Notes under the pieces: generated by a model
What the model was told of the DNA's origin: nothing
Database searches by the model: none
The model's input: only the letters and a program-made list of their open reading frames with translations
Translations under genes and position numbers: made by a program
Source of the DNA: JANNWF01 sp052390415
Lineage (GTDB): Bacteria; Pseudomonadota; Gammaproteobacteria; Xanthomonadales; Xanthomonadaceae
Assembly (NCBI GenBank): GCA_052390415.1
Contig: JBQTGY010000065.1
Location: forward strand, 7,166 to 71,165
Length of the DNA stretch: 64,000 nucleotides
Direction: 5' to 3'
In this document: piece after piece, positions 1 through 8,569 of the stretch
Layout of the letters: each line of letters opens with the position of its first letter
How positions within the stretch are numbered: the stretch's first letter is position 1

Positions 1-557
1 ATCGCCGCCAACACTTGCCCACGTTTGGCTTCAGGTGTGGCCAGATCGCGACTGTTGACGCGCACGGCGGCATCCAGCGACGGACTCACTCCGCGGCTGA
101 GCAGTCGCAGCTTGCCCGCCGTGGCGCTGTAGGCCTCCAGCGTGCCTTGCACACGCCGCAACGGAATTTCCGTGTCGCGCCGAGTGGAATCGTAGATCAG
201 CTCGATATCGGCGGCTTCGCTGCCGCGCCACTGCTTCGGATACGTATCGGGAATGCGCAGAATGATGTCGTAGTTCTGCGCGCGGATATCGGCGTCGGCG
301 TCTTTCGGTGCAGGCAGGATCTCGATGTTCTGCATGGCCACAAACGCGACCAGATTCGGCGCGTGTTCGGCACCAATCACCGGCAACTTCAGGGTCCTTT
401 CCAGTTGTGTCGTCGCCCGCTTTTCGGCGAGGCTGCCGACGCCCAGCAGCATCGCCGGCAACAGCAGCGGCATCAGCAGCAGGCCGAGCAATACCGTGCG
501 CCGGTCGCGAGAAAGGTCGAGCAACTCCTTGCGCATTACCGCCATCACGATGCTCAT
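1..557 (-). CDS. natB: NatB-like ABC transporter permease, N-terminal part (runs off left edge)
   Basis: Reading from the minus-strand ATG at 557 gives an open frame to base 1 with no stop. The protein begins MSIVMAVMRKELLDLSRDRR, followed by a hydrophobic segment at about residues 22-42 and then a long extracytoplasmic stretch. This is the layout of ABC-2/NatB permeases: one N-terminal membrane helix, a large loop, and further helices, which here would lie outside the window. Its ATG overlaps the TGA of the upstream ATPase gene by four bases (ATGA), so the two are translationally coupled and very likely form one exporter. NatAB in Bacillus is a sodium exporter; the substrate here cannot be told from sequence. 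The C-terminal part is missing from the window. Confidence 0.8.
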   Translation of the reverse strand, partial: MSIVMAVMRKELLDLSRDRRTVLLGLLLMPLLLPAMLLGVGSLAEKRATTQLERTLKLPVIGAEHAPNLVAFVAMQNIEILPAPKDADADIRAQNYDIILRIPDTYPKQWRGSEAADIELIYDSTRRDTEIPLRRVQGTLEAYSATAGKLRLLSRGVSPSLDAAVRVNSRDLATPEAKRGQVLAA

Positions 558-1300
558 ACGTGCAGTCCCTCTTCCGAACCGATCAATTTGACGAAGGCGT
601 CCTCGAGGTTGGGCTCGCCGGTTTGTGCACGCAGTTCGTCGGCGTTGCCTTGGGCGACCACGTGACCCTTGGCGATGATGACGATGCGGTCGCACAGCGC
701 CGCCACCTCTTGCATGATGTGGCTGGAGAAGATCACGCAGCGACCCTCGCCGCGCAGATGGCGCAGAAACTCGCGCATGGCGCGGGTGGTCATCACGTCC
801 AGGCCGTTGGTGGGTTCGTCGAGAATGACGTTTCGCGGGTCGTGGACCAGGGCGCGGGCGATCGCGGTCTTGGTGCGTTGACCTTGCGAGAACCCCTCGG
901 TCTGTCGATCCATGATTTCCGCCATGCCAAGCGCATCGCTCAGGCGCTGGGATTGCTGGGCAATCGCGTCCTCTTTCATCCCATGCAGACGACCGAAATA
1001 GGCGATGTTTTCGCGCGGCGTCAAACGCTTGTAGACACCGCGAGCATCCGGCAACACGCCCAGTCGACGGCGCACAGCTTCCGCATCCTTGGCGATGTCA
1101 AAACCATCCACCGTCACCGTGCCGCGATCCGGCGTCATCAGCGTGTACAGCATGCGCATGGTGGTGGTCTTGCCGGCGCCATTGGGGCCAAGCAGACCGG
1201 TGATCTCACCGTCCTTGGCGGTGAAGCTGACGCCATCGACAGCCTTGACGATGCCGGTTTTGGTCTTGAATTGTTTGTGCAGGTCGCGAACGTCGATCAT
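554..1300 (-). CDS. natA: NatA-like ABC transporter ATP-binding protein
   Basis: This 248-residue ATPase energises the permease encoded immediately downstream. Walker A is GPNGAGKTT (about 38-46), the signature is the variant FSQGQ (137-141), Walker B is VILDEP (158-163) and the H-loop His is near 204. FSQGQ in place of LSGGQ is known in the NatA subfamily. The open frame extends upstream of 1300, but MIDVRDLHKQ is the normal family start and the upstream residues have no coding character, so I start at 1300. The gene overlaps natB by four bases. The transported substrate is unknown. Confidence 0.85.
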   Translation of the reverse strand: MIDVRDLHKQFKTKTGIVKAVDGVSFTAKDGEITGLLGPNGAGKTTTMRMLYTLMTPDRGTVTVDGFDIAKDAEAVRRRLGVLPDARGVYKRLTPRENIAYFGRLHGMKEDAIAQQSQRLSDALGMAEIMDRQTEGFSQGQRTKTAIARALVHDPRNVILDEPTNGLDVMTTRAMREFLRHLRGEGRCVIFSSHIMQEVAALCDRIVIIAKGHVVAQGNADELRAQTGEPNLEDAFVKLIGSEEGLHV

Positions 1301-1364
1301 GGGGTCAGTTCCAGTTGCCAGTGCCAGCTGCAGCCAAGCGCTGCGCGAGGTGTTGGGTGCAAGG

Positions 1365-2933
1365 TCATGGCTCCCACCCATAGGCGCCAGCAAATGGCGG
1401 CAGTGGTTGCAAGCGCTCCAAACATTTGGCGTCGAGTTTCTTTGCGTCCCTGGTTTCGATGAACTGGGCAAACAGCTTTGGCATGCAGCCGATGCCAACC
1501 ACGCTGTGACCCTGCCCTGGCAACACCAGCGCGCGGCTGTTGGGCAAGGACTTCGCCACCTCATCGGCGTAACGCGGTGGTGTCACCGGATCAAATTCGC
1601 CGGAAATCAGCAGCACCGGCAGATCACCACTGAGCGGTTGCCGGAACTTGGGGTCGCGAGTGCCGCGTGGCCAGACACTGCATTGCGCCTGCGCGAACTC
1701 GATCAACTCGACACCCATCACGCTGCCGCGATCTTCTTCGCGAGCGACGAACTCGTCGGCGTCTTCGGTGCACATCACCGACAACTGCATGCCGTGATAC
1801 ATCTGCTCGGTCAGCGAGCGACCAAGACTGCTGGCTTGCGCCAGCATTGCCTCATAGCGGCCGTTGGCCGCTTCCGCCAGCAGATACGGCAAGATCGTCG
1901 CCGCCTCCGGTGAATACGCGTACATGCGCAACAGGATGGCCAGATGGCCGAACGTCGGTGTCTCTTCGCGCCATTCGCCAGACGTGGAATCGCGATAGCG
2001 CACGGCAGCCAGGGTGCCGCTGCGCAGCTCTTCGCCCACCTTTGCCAGGCGCTCGGATGGATCGCCCATCTGTTCGGCGCAGGCCTTGATGGCGCGGCAA
2101 CGGGCGAACTGGGCTTCCAGCGCGGCTTGCAGGTTGGTTGCGTGTTCGTTGCCGAGAACCAAGGTGTTGGGTGCCACCGAATCCAGCACCACGGCGCGAG
2201 TCGTTGCCGGATAGCGCGCGGCGTACTGCTGTGCCACCCGCGTGCCGTAGGAAATGCCGATCAGATTGATGCTCGGCGCGGCGATGGCCAGACGCACCGC
2301 TTCGATATCGTCGATGTGCTCGGAGGTGCCGTAATGGCGCAGATCCGAATTGGCACCGAGTGTATCGGCACAGCGTTTGGCGAAATCGCGAACGGCTTCG
2401 ATATCGAGGTTGGTCTCGGCAGCATCGCCCTCGCTGGTTGCGGCCTTGCCCTCTGCGTTGCGACAGATCAGGGGATGCGAGCCGCCGGTGCCGCGGGCAT
2501 CGAGCAGAAGCACATTGCGGGTTCGGCGCAGGTCGCGAAAGGCCGCGTGCACCATCGGATAACTTTCCTTCGCCGACTGTCCCGGGCCGCCGGCAATCAT
2601 GAAGATCGGGTCCGGTTCCGCATCGTCAGTGGAGGGAATCCACGCCAGCGCCAGCGAAATCCTGCGCGAATCCGGATCCGCGCGATTTTCGGGCACTTCC
2701 AGCGTGGTGCACTGCGCTTCGACCGCGCCGGGTACGCCATCGGCGGCCAGCGAGCAGGGTTCGAATTGCAAGCTGCCGAGGCTGCGTTTCTTGATGGGCG
2801 CTTGCTGGGTGGGTGGCGTCTGGTTCGACGCTGCAGCGGGAGTCGCGTTGCCCGATTGTGCGGCGCAGATTGGCGCTACGGCCGCCAAGCCCAAGGCAAG
2901 CGCAAGCACGGGTAAGGTTGATCTCATTGCCAT
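1365..2933 (-). CDS. secreted alpha/beta hydrolase, tripeptidyl aminopeptidase (TAP)-like family
   Basis: A 522-residue exported hydrolase. The start at 2933 is preferred because AGAGAG lies six bases upstream and it opens directly into a signal peptide (MAMRSTLPVLALALGLAAV, cleavage near CAA/Q). A GGPGQS oxyanion motif lies at about 115-120, the nucleophile in GISYG is Ser228, the acid is probably in the C-terminal DPVTPP and the histidine is in GQGHS. This order (alpha/beta hydrolase fold followed by a TAP-like C-terminal domain) is known from secreted proline-type and tripeptidyl aminopeptidases. It probably acts on peptides or esters in the periplasm or outside the cell; the substrate is not determinable. 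It lies 65 bases upstream of natA on the same strand and may be a separate transcription unit. Confidence 0.85.
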   Translation of the reverse strand: MAMRSTLPVLALALGLAAVAPICAAQSGNATPAAASNQTPPTQQAPIKKRSLGSLQFEPCSLAADGVPGAVEAQCTTLEVPENRADPDSRRISLALAWIPSTDDAEPDPIFMIAGGPGQSAKESYPMVHAAFRDLRRTRNVLLLDARGTGGSHPLICRNAEGKAATSEGDAAETNLDIEAVRDFAKRCADTLGANSDLRHYGTSEHIDDIEAVRLAIAAPSINLIGISYGTRVAQQYAARYPATTRAVVLDSVAPNTLVLGNEHATNLQAALEAQFARCRAIKACAEQMGDPSERLAKVGEELRSGTLAAVRYRDSTSGEWREETPTFGHLAILLRMYAYSPEAATILPYLLAEAANGRYEAMLAQASSLGRSLTEQMYHGMQLSVMCTEDADEFVAREEDRGSVMGVELIEFAQAQCSVWPRGTRDPKFRQPLSGDLPVLLISGEFDPVTPPRYADEVAKSLPNSRALVLPGQGHSVVGIGCMPKLFAQFIETRDAKKLDAKCLERLQPLPPFAGAYGWEP

Positions 2934-3061
2934 TGCCAACTCTCTTGTGGGTACTTCGATTTGCATGAGCTTACTCAACGGCCTCGGTGGATGACTGTGA
3001 CATCACCAGCGCGGATGGTGGGCTGCGCCGCTCGCTCCTGCACGCGTGCAACCTGATCGAT

Positions 3062-3739
3062 TCACGCCGAATTGCGCTTGCGACGCGAAGCGGGTTTGCC
3101 GGCGCCCGCTGGGCTCGGTGGTTCGCTGGCCACGGCGTTCGGGTACAACGCGACTGCGAAGGCGTAGAACTGCCCGTCCGCCGCTGGCGACTTGGCAAGC
3201 GCGTCATACTCGTCCCACAGCGCCTTCAGGCGTGCATACAGCCTTGCCGCGCCCCTGGCGTCCAACTTGAGCACGTTGCGGTAGGCGATCAGCGCGCCCG
3301 GCTCAGGCGCGCTGCGATTGAGATCGATGGCGCCGGCTTCGATCTGCCGCTGAATCTCGACTCGGCTTTGGTCAAACACGAAGCCCAGCAGGGCCTCGAC
3401 GCGAGAACGATCCGGCGTACCGCTGGCGGTAAACGCACTGCGATCGAGAAACAGTTCACGCGCCGCCGCCCGGTAATGTTTTTCGACAATGCCCGACACC
3501 ATTCGGGTGTTCTCGACAACCACCAGGCCGTGTTTCTCCAGTTGCTGCATGTGGTAGTACAGCCGCGTCGGCGGACAGCCCAGTTCGGCGGCAAGCTGTC
3601 TCACCGTTTTTGCCTGGGTCACCAGGGAGTAGACGACGAAGCTGCGCAATGGATCGCTCAGCACGCGCAATGTGGCCGGGTCGAGCGGGGCTCGGTCCTT
3701 GATGCTCGGTTGAGGCTTGCTTTCAATCATGGCGACCAT
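3062..3739 (-). CDS. winged-helix (ArsR-like) transcriptional regulator
   Basis: A 225-residue protein. Residues about 20-85 form a winged helix-turn-helix of the ArsR/HTH_20 type: LRVLSDPLRSFVVYSLV leads into a recognition region around PPTRLYYHMQQLEKHGLV. The rest, to about residue 195, is an effector-like domain that I do not recognise, and the end is a basic tail (ASRRKRNSA). No metal-binding Cys pair typical of ArsR/SmtB is visible, so metal sensing is unlikely. An alternative start is Met4. A perfect 10-bp palindrome lies just upstream of the start and could be its own operator. The target genes are unknown; neighbours on either side are the hydrolase and the ferredoxin reductase. Confidence 0.75.
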   Translation of the reverse strand: MVAMIESKPQPSIKDRAPLDPATLRVLSDPLRSFVVYSLVTQAKTVRQLAAELGCPPTRLYYHMQQLEKHGLVVVENTRMVSGIVEKHYRAAARELFLDRSAFTASGTPDRSRVEALLGFVFDQSRVEIQRQIEAGAIDLNRSAPEPGALIAYRNVLKLDARGAARLYARLKALWDEYDALAKSPAADGQFYAFAVALYPNAVASEPPSPAGAGKPASRRKRNSA

Positions 3740-3741
3740 TC

Positions 3742-3751
3742 AAACATGTTT
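3742..3751. promoter_or_regulatory. palindrome AAACATGTTT, candidate autoregulatory operator
   Basis: A perfect 10-bp palindrome sits two bases upstream of the start codon of the winged-helix regulator. Small dyads of this kind are common operators for ArsR-type repressors. Function is inferred from position only. Confidence 0.3.
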
Positions 3752-3845
3752 AATGTCAAAACGCCATGAATAACGTGTCGACCTGGGCCTTCTTGTCATT
3801 GCGGGCTCCAGTTTCTGTGGCCAACTGACCCGCAGGCAATACAAC

Positions 3846-4595
3846 CTACTTGCTGCTGACGTATTTCTCACGGCGCACATGCGGCACCGGCAAGCCGGCC
3901 GTTTTCAGCACTTCGAACGCGGCATCGACCATGTTCGGATTGCCGCACAGATAGGCGATATCGGTTTCCGCGTTGGGTGCGAACTCGGCGAGCGCGTCTT
4001 GCACGTATCCGCGGCGATCATCGGCGCGCGGCGAGGCCGGCAACTCGCGCGAATAACAGGCGACGAATCGAAAGCCCGGCGTGGATTCGGCAAACGCCGC
4101 GAATTCGTCGCCGTATAGCAACTCGGCTTGCGTACGTGCACCAAACAGCAGCACGACTTCGATGCCACGCTCGGCAATCTGTTGTTTGAGCTGCGGCAGC
4201 ATGGCGCGGTACGGCGTCACGCCAGTGCCGGTGGCAACCAGCAGGTAACGGCGGTTGCTGTCGGTCGGCAGCAGGCAGAAGCGCCCAAACGGGCCGCTGG
4301 CCTCGATTCGATCACCCTCCTTGAGGGCCTCAAACAGCGCGGTTGCAGCACCGCCCGTGACGTATGAGACCGCAACTTCCAGCGGCGTATCGCGATCCGT
4401 CTCACCCTCGCGCACGGTCGCAATCGAATAACTGCGCTTGGTCGCCTTGCCGTCGGCATAGCTGAAATGCACCTGCACGAACTGGCCCGGCAAGAAATCC
4501 AATGCTTCGCCATCGTCGCGCACAAAAACGAAGTGGCGCACGCTGGGCGCGAGCATGCGGCTGCTGAGGAGGCGGAGCGGAAAGTGGACGGGCAC
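3846..4595 (-). CDS. fpr: ferredoxin--NADP reductase family flavoprotein
   Basis: A 249-residue FAD- and NAD(P)-binding reductase with the plant-type ferredoxin reductase layout. The beta-barrel FAD domain carries the RSYS motif (54-57), and the Rossmann NADP domain carries ATGTGVTP (121-128) and the conserved CGNPNMV segment near the C-terminus. It ends VRREKYVSSK, in the style of bacterial Fpr tails. It should move electrons between NADPH and ferredoxin or flavodoxin in the cytoplasm. The start is a GTG at 4595. There is no clear operon partner. A related oxidoreductase of the same superfamily with another electron partner remains possible. Confidence 0.8.
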   Translation of the reverse strand: MPVHFPLRLLSSRMLAPSVRHFVFVRDDGEALDFLPGQFVQVHFSYADGKATKRSYSIATVREGETDRDTPLEVAVSYVTGGAATALFEALKEGDRIEASGPFGRFCLLPTDSNRRYLLVATGTGVTPYRAMLPQLKQQIAERGIEVVLLFGARTQAELLYGDEFAAFAESTPGFRFVACYSRELPASPRADDRRGYVQDALAEFAPNAETDIAYLCGNPNMVDAAFEVLKTAGLPVPHVRREKYVSSK

Positions 4596-4651
4596 GGGGT
4601 CTCGCTTCTGACAACGCCGCGACGATGAGGCGGCAGGGGGCCGATATACTA

Positions 4652-4764
4652 ACGGTCATGGCGATAGGCCAGCTCGAATTGTGCAAGTTCGGTCCGCCAT
4701 GACCGTCAGTAAAAGCGATGTGCTTCCTGACCCCTCCCCAGCCCTCCCCGAACATCGGGGAGGG
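4652..4764. repeat. two intergenic inverted repeats
   Basis: A perfect 12-bp inverted repeat, ACGGTCATGGCG at 4652-4663 and its complement at 4695-4706, is separated by 31 bases. Downstream, a 10-bp perfect stem (CCCTCCCCGA at 4742-4751, complement at 4755-4764) closes on a 3-base loop. The second hairpin has no T-run after it, so it is not a classic terminator. The 283-bp gap between fpr and yadG holds no convincing gene. Confidence 0.6.
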
Positions 4765-4878
4765 AGAAAAGCGTCGAAACTGGGCACTTTGACGTGTTTG
4801 TTGACCGCGTTTGCAATGCGTTGAAGGCAAGCGCTCAGCCGCAGGTTCAGACCCCGACCACGCAGACAACCGCCGCCA

Positions 4879-5868
4879 ATGAGCACACCGCTTCCCCTAC
4901 CATCTGCCACCACACCCGCGCTTGCCATTCGAGATCTGAAAAAGACCTACGCCACCGGCGTCGAGGCGCTGAAAGGCGTCACCCTCGACGTGGAGGAGGG
5001 AGATTTCTTCGCCTTGCTGGGGCCGAACGGAGCAGGCAAATCGACCTTGATCGGCATCGTGAGCTCGCTGGTGAATGCCAGCAGCGGCGCAGTGGAAGTG
5101 TTCGGCGTCGACTTGTTGAAACAACGGCAAGCGGCCATGCGGTTGATCGGGCTGGTGCCGCAGGAAGTCAACTTCAACATGTTCGAGAAGCCGCTCGACA
5201 TCTGCGTCAATTACGCCGGCTTTTACGGGGTGCCGCGCGCCGAAGCCTTGCAGCGTGCCGAGCAGGAATTGCGCCGCGCGCAACTGTGGGAAAAGGCGCA
5301 CACCATGTCGCGTACGCTGTCGGGTGGCATGAAGCGGCGGTTGATGATTGCGCGCGCGATGATTACTCGCCCGCGGCTGCTGATCCTCGATGAGCCCACC
5401 GCCGGCGTCGATATCGAGATTCGGCGCGGCATGTGGAAGACCTTGAAGGACGTCAACGCCGCCGGTACCACGGTCATTCTGACGACTCACTATCTGGAAG
5501 AAGCCGAGAGCCTGTGCCGCAACCTGGCGATCATTGACCACGGCCGCATCATCGAACAGGGGCCGATGAAGTCGCTGCTGGCCAAGCTTGATGTGGAAGG
5601 CTTCCTGCTCGATATCGACGGCGTGCTGCCCGCCGTGTTGCCCAGTATCGAAGGCGCCATCCTGATCGCCGCCGACGACCACACCCTCGACATCGACATG
5701 CCACGCGCCATGGACTTGAACCGCATATTCGCCGCCCTGGGCGATGCCGGTATCTGCGTGCGCTCGATGCGCACCAAGACCAATCGACTGGAGGAGTTGT
5801 TTGTGCGGTTGACGAGTGGCCGGGATTCGGGATTCGAGATTCGGGATTCGCAAAAGCTCGCATCCTGA
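4879..5868 (+). CDS. yadG: YadG-like ABC transporter ATP-binding protein
   Basis: A 329-residue ATPase with Walker A GPNGAGKST (48-56), signature LSGGM (147-151) and Walker B LLILDEP (167-173). It pairs with the YadH permease gene 101 bases downstream on the same strand. YadGH is a conserved gammaproteobacterial exporter whose substrate is not firmly known. The extreme C-terminus (GRDSGFEIRDSQKLAS) is encoded by a CGGGATT heptamer repeat, which suggests that repeat DNA has extended or replaced the original 3' end of the gene. Confidence 0.87.
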   Translation: MSTPLPLPSATTPALAIRDLKKTYATGVEALKGVTLDVEEGDFFALLGPNGAGKSTLIGIVSSLVNASSGAVEVFGVDLLKQRQAAMRLIGLVPQEVNFNMFEKPLDICVNYAGFYGVPRAEALQRAEQELRRAQLWEKAHTMSRTLSGGMKRRLMIARAMITRPRLLILDEPTAGVDIEIRRGMWKTLKDVNAAGTTVILTTHYLEEAESLCRNLAIIDHGRIIEQGPMKSLLAKLDVEGFLLDIDGVLPAVLPSIEGAILIAADDHTLDIDMPRAMDLNRIFAALGDAGICVRSMRTKTNRLEELFVRLTSGRDSGFEIRDSQKLAS

Positions 5869-5960
5869 CCCGCGCTGTCTTCGCGGCGAACTCACAATCC
5901 CGAACTTGCAGGCGCCGCACCACGCTCTCACCAATCCCGAATCCCGAATCCCGAATCCCG
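5821..5960. repeat. inverted heptamer repeats CGGGATT / AATCCCG spanning the yadG-yadH junction
   Basis: Four tandem copies of CGGGATT (the third is CGAGATT) occupy 5821-5848 inside the 3' end of yadG. Four perfect copies of the complement AATCCCG occupy 5933-5960, directly before yadH, and a fifth isolated copy is at 5896-5902. The two arrays can pair over 28 positions with one mismatch and an 84-base loop. I associate this heptamer with Xanthomonadales intergenic repeats. In the yadGH mRNA it would form a long hairpin just upstream of the yadH start. Confidence 0.85.
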
Positions 5961-5969
5961 GCACCACCC

Positions 5970-6737
5970 ATGCACCCCAACCTCACCGCCCTCTACACAA
6001 TCGCCCGCCGCGAGATCACCCGCATCCTGCGCATCTGGGGTCAAACCCTGGTGCCGCCAGCGATCACCATGACCCTGTACTTCCTCATCTTCGGCAGTTT
6101 GATCGGCAGCCGCATCGGGCAAATGGGCGGCTTCGACTACATGGACTTCATCGTGCCTGGGCTGGTCATGATGAGCATCATCCAGAACGCCTACGGCAAC
6201 ATTTCCTCGAGTTTCTTCGGCGCCAAATTTGGCCGCCACATTGAGGAGTTGCTGGTCAGCCCGTTGCCGAACTGGGTGATCCTGCTGGGTTATGTCAGCG
6301 GCGCGGTATTACGCGGGCTGGCGGTCGGCACCATCGTCCTGCTGATCGCGATGTGTTTTACCCACGTGCGCGTACCGCATCCGCTGGTCATGCTGAGCAC
6401 GGTGCTGTTGGCGGCGACGGTGTTTTCGCTGGCCGGCTTCGTGAATGCCGTCTACGCCAAGAAGTTCGACGACATCGCCATCGTGCCGACCTTCATCCTG
6501 ACCCCGCTGACCTACCTCGGCGGTGTCTTCTATTCGGTCACCCTGCTTCCCGAGTTCTGGCAGAAAGTGAGCTATCTCAACCCGGTGCTGCACATGGTCA
6601 ATGCGTTTCGCTACGGCTTGCTCGGCGAAAGCGATGTGCCACTGTGGATTGCCTATGCGGTGATGCTGGGGTTCACCGCAGCGTTGAGTGTGCTGGCGCT
6701 GCGCCTGCTGGAAAAGGGTGTGGGTCTGCGTAGCTGA
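5970..6737 (+). CDS. yadH: YadH-like ABC-2 transporter permease
   Basis: A 255-residue integral membrane protein with about six transmembrane helices and the ABC-2 family signature region around FILTPLTYLGGVFYSV. It is the membrane partner of YadG and forms the export channel in the inner membrane. The start ATG lies ten bases after the AATCCCG array, which leaves little room for a normal ribosome binding site, so translation may depend on coupling or on folding of the repeat hairpin. Confidence 0.87.
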   Translation: MHPNLTALYTIARREITRILRIWGQTLVPPAITMTLYFLIFGSLIGSRIGQMGGFDYMDFIVPGLVMMSIIQNAYGNISSSFFGAKFGRHIEELLVSPLPNWVILLGYVSGAVLRGLAVGTIVLLIAMCFTHVRVPHPLVMLSTVLLAATVFSLAGFVNAVYAKKFDDIAIVPTFILTPLTYLGGVFYSVTLLPEFWQKVSYLNPVLHMVNAFRYGLLGESDVPLWIAYAVMLGFTAALSVLALRLLEKGVGLRS

Positions 6738-6813
6738 GGCTGTTTGCCGTGAAGGAGGCCTTCACGCGAAAATGCCGGTGCCGCGGATTGCGTGGCGTCT
6801 GCGGAATCTCCTC

Positions 6814-7716
6814 ATGAAATTTTTGAGTCGCGTCGGCTTGCTGGCGCTGCTGTGGTTTGCACCCTTGGCCCATGCGCAAGAAGAAGGCGGCGGCAATCAA
6901 GTTGGCAAAGTCACCGAAGAGCCCACTTTTCAATCCAGCCTGACGTTTCAAACCGGCACCGTGGCGGTGCCCGAAGCCCACGTGCAACTGCAACTGTCGG
7001 ACAACTTCCGTTATCTCGGGCATGAGGATGCGCGACGCGTGTTGGAGGAGTACTGGGGCAATCCGCCAGACGACAGTGTGTTGGGCATGTTGATCCCGAC
7101 CGCTGACGACCTCGACAGCGAGCACAGCTGGGCGGTGGTGCTGACCTACAGCGAAGATGGCTACGTCAGCGATGCCGATGCCAATGAAATCGACTACGAC
7201 TCCATGTTGGCCGACATGAAGGAAGAGACCAGCGAAAGTAACGACGCGCTCAGCGAAGCTGGTTATGACACCGTCGAATTGCTGGGGTGGGCGCAGGCAC
7301 CGCGTTATGACGCGAACAGCAAGCGGCTGCACTGGGCCAAGGAACTGAAGTTCTCAAGCAGTGAAACGGCGACGGTCAACTACGACATTCGTGTGCTGGG
7401 CCGCGCCGGTTATCTGAGCTTGAATGCAATCGGTGACATCGGCGATCTGGATCGCATCAATGCCGGCATGAATGAGGTGCTGAGCATGGCCCAGTTCGAC
7501 GACGGCCATCGTTATGCGGACTACAAGGAAGGCACCGACAAGCTGGCAGCTTACGGCGTGGGCGCGTTGGTGGCGGGAGGCTTGGCCTCCAAGGCCGGGC
7601 TGTTTGCCAAACTTGGCATCCTGGTCGCGAAGTTCTGGAAAATCGGCCTGATCGCGGTGGTGGCGATTGGGGCTTTGGGCAAGAAGTTGCTGAGCAAACA
7701 AGATACGCCGCGCTGA
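6814..7716 (+). CDS. DUF2167 family membrane-anchored protein
   Basis: A 300-residue protein with a signal sequence (about 1-22, cleavage near AHA/Q), a periplasmic domain matching the DUF2167 pattern (LQLSDNFRYL, then a WAVVLTYSEDGYV block), and a C-terminal hydrophobic segment at about 270-290 followed by a basic tail. I start at 6814 because that Met opens the signal peptide; the frame is open further upstream without coding character. DUF2167 proteins are of unknown function. It follows yadH by 76 bases. Confidence 0.8.
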   Translation: MKFLSRVGLLALLWFAPLAHAQEEGGGNQVGKVTEEPTFQSSLTFQTGTVAVPEAHVQLQLSDNFRYLGHEDARRVLEEYWGNPPDDSVLGMLIPTADDLDSEHSWAVVLTYSEDGYVSDADANEIDYDSMLADMKEETSESNDALSEAGYDTVELLGWAQAPRYDANSKRLHWAKELKFSSSETATVNYDIRVLGRAGYLSLNAIGDIGDLDRINAGMNEVLSMAQFDDGHRYADYKEGTDKLAAYGVGALVAGGLASKAGLFAKLGILVAKFWKIGLIAVVAIGALGKKLLSKQDTPR

Positions 7717-7729
7717 CGGCGGTTGGCTT

Positions 7730-8569
7730 TCAGCCACTGACCGCCACCGCGGTGGCGGCGTCGACAGCGGTGGGCAGATTGAAGAATGTGCGCGCGGCGG
7801 CGGTGGTATTCGCCGCCGTCTGCGTCACTTCCTCATCGCGATCACGCGCCAGTTCTTCGCAAATGTGCGCCAGGTACATCGGCTCGTTGCGACGATGCGA
7901 GGGTTGCGGACGCACGGTCCGCGGCAACAGATACGGGCAATCGGTTTCGATCAGCAGCCGGTTGGCCGGGATGTGGCGCACGATCTCGCGCAGATGCTTT
8001 CCCCGACGCTCATCGCATAGCCAGCCGGTGATGCCGATGTACCAATCGTTGTCCAGGCACTCGAACAACTCTTCGCGAGTGCCGGTAAAGCAGTGCACCA
8101 CCACCCGTCCCAGCTGGCCGTCAAACTGCTTCATCACCGCCACAAAATCGGTGTGGGCATCGCGTTGATGCAGGAACAGTGGTTTGCGCGTGACCGACGA
8201 AACACCGCTGTCGACAGCGATCTGCAGCTGCCGCTCGAAGGCCCTTCGCTGCGCCGGACGTGGTGACAGATCGCGGAAATAGTCGAGTCCACATTCGCCC
8301 ACGGCCACCACTTCGGGTGCCGCGTGCAAAGCACGCATCTGTGCATCGGCCTCATCGGTGTAGGTGGCTGCATGATGCGGATGCACCCCGGCCGTGGCGA
8401 ACAGAAAGCCTGGATGCATGCGCGCCACTTCCAAGGCTCGCACTGAGCCCTGACGGCAGGCACCGGTGACCACCATCTGGGTGACCCCATGCATGCGCGC
8501 GCGCGCCAGCACCGCGTCGAGGTCGTGGTTGAAGGATTCGTGACCAAGGTTGGCGCCGATGTCGATCAT
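7730..8569 (-). CDS. tatD: TatD family metal-dependent deoxyribonuclease
   Basis: A 279-residue TIM-barrel metal hydrolase. The N-terminus MIDIGANL has the true-TatD form, in which the usual HxH metal pair is replaced (E. coli TatD begins similarly). Further metal and catalytic segments are visible: GVHPHH, GECGLDYFRD, a conserved VVHCFTG, and IETDCPYL near the C-terminus. Family members are 3'-5' DNA/RNA exonucleases acting in DNA repair and nucleic acid turnover in the cytoplasm. The ATG overlaps the stop of the upstream AlbA_2 gene by four bases, an unusual partner for tatD. Confidence 0.92.
   Translation of the reverse strand: MIDIGANLGHESFNHDLDAVLARARMHGVTQMVVTGACRQGSVRALEVARMHPGFLFATAGVHPHHAATYTDEADAQMRALHAAPEVVAVGECGLDYFRDLSPRPAQRRAFERQLQIAVDSGVSSVTRKPLFLHQRDAHTDFVAVMKQFDGQLGRVVVHCFTGTREELFECLDNDWYIGITGWLCDERRGKHLREIVRHIPANRLLIETDCPYLLPRTVRPQPSHRRNEPMYLAHICEELARDRDEEVTQTAANTTAAARTFFNLPTAVDAATAVAVSG

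Noticed and set aside
308..1462. Long plus-strand open frame of 384 codons
   Set aside because: It lies opposite natA and natB; its translation is low-complexity and rich in Arg, His and Gln, typical of a shadow frame in GC-rich DNA, while the minus strand has clear ABC motifs.
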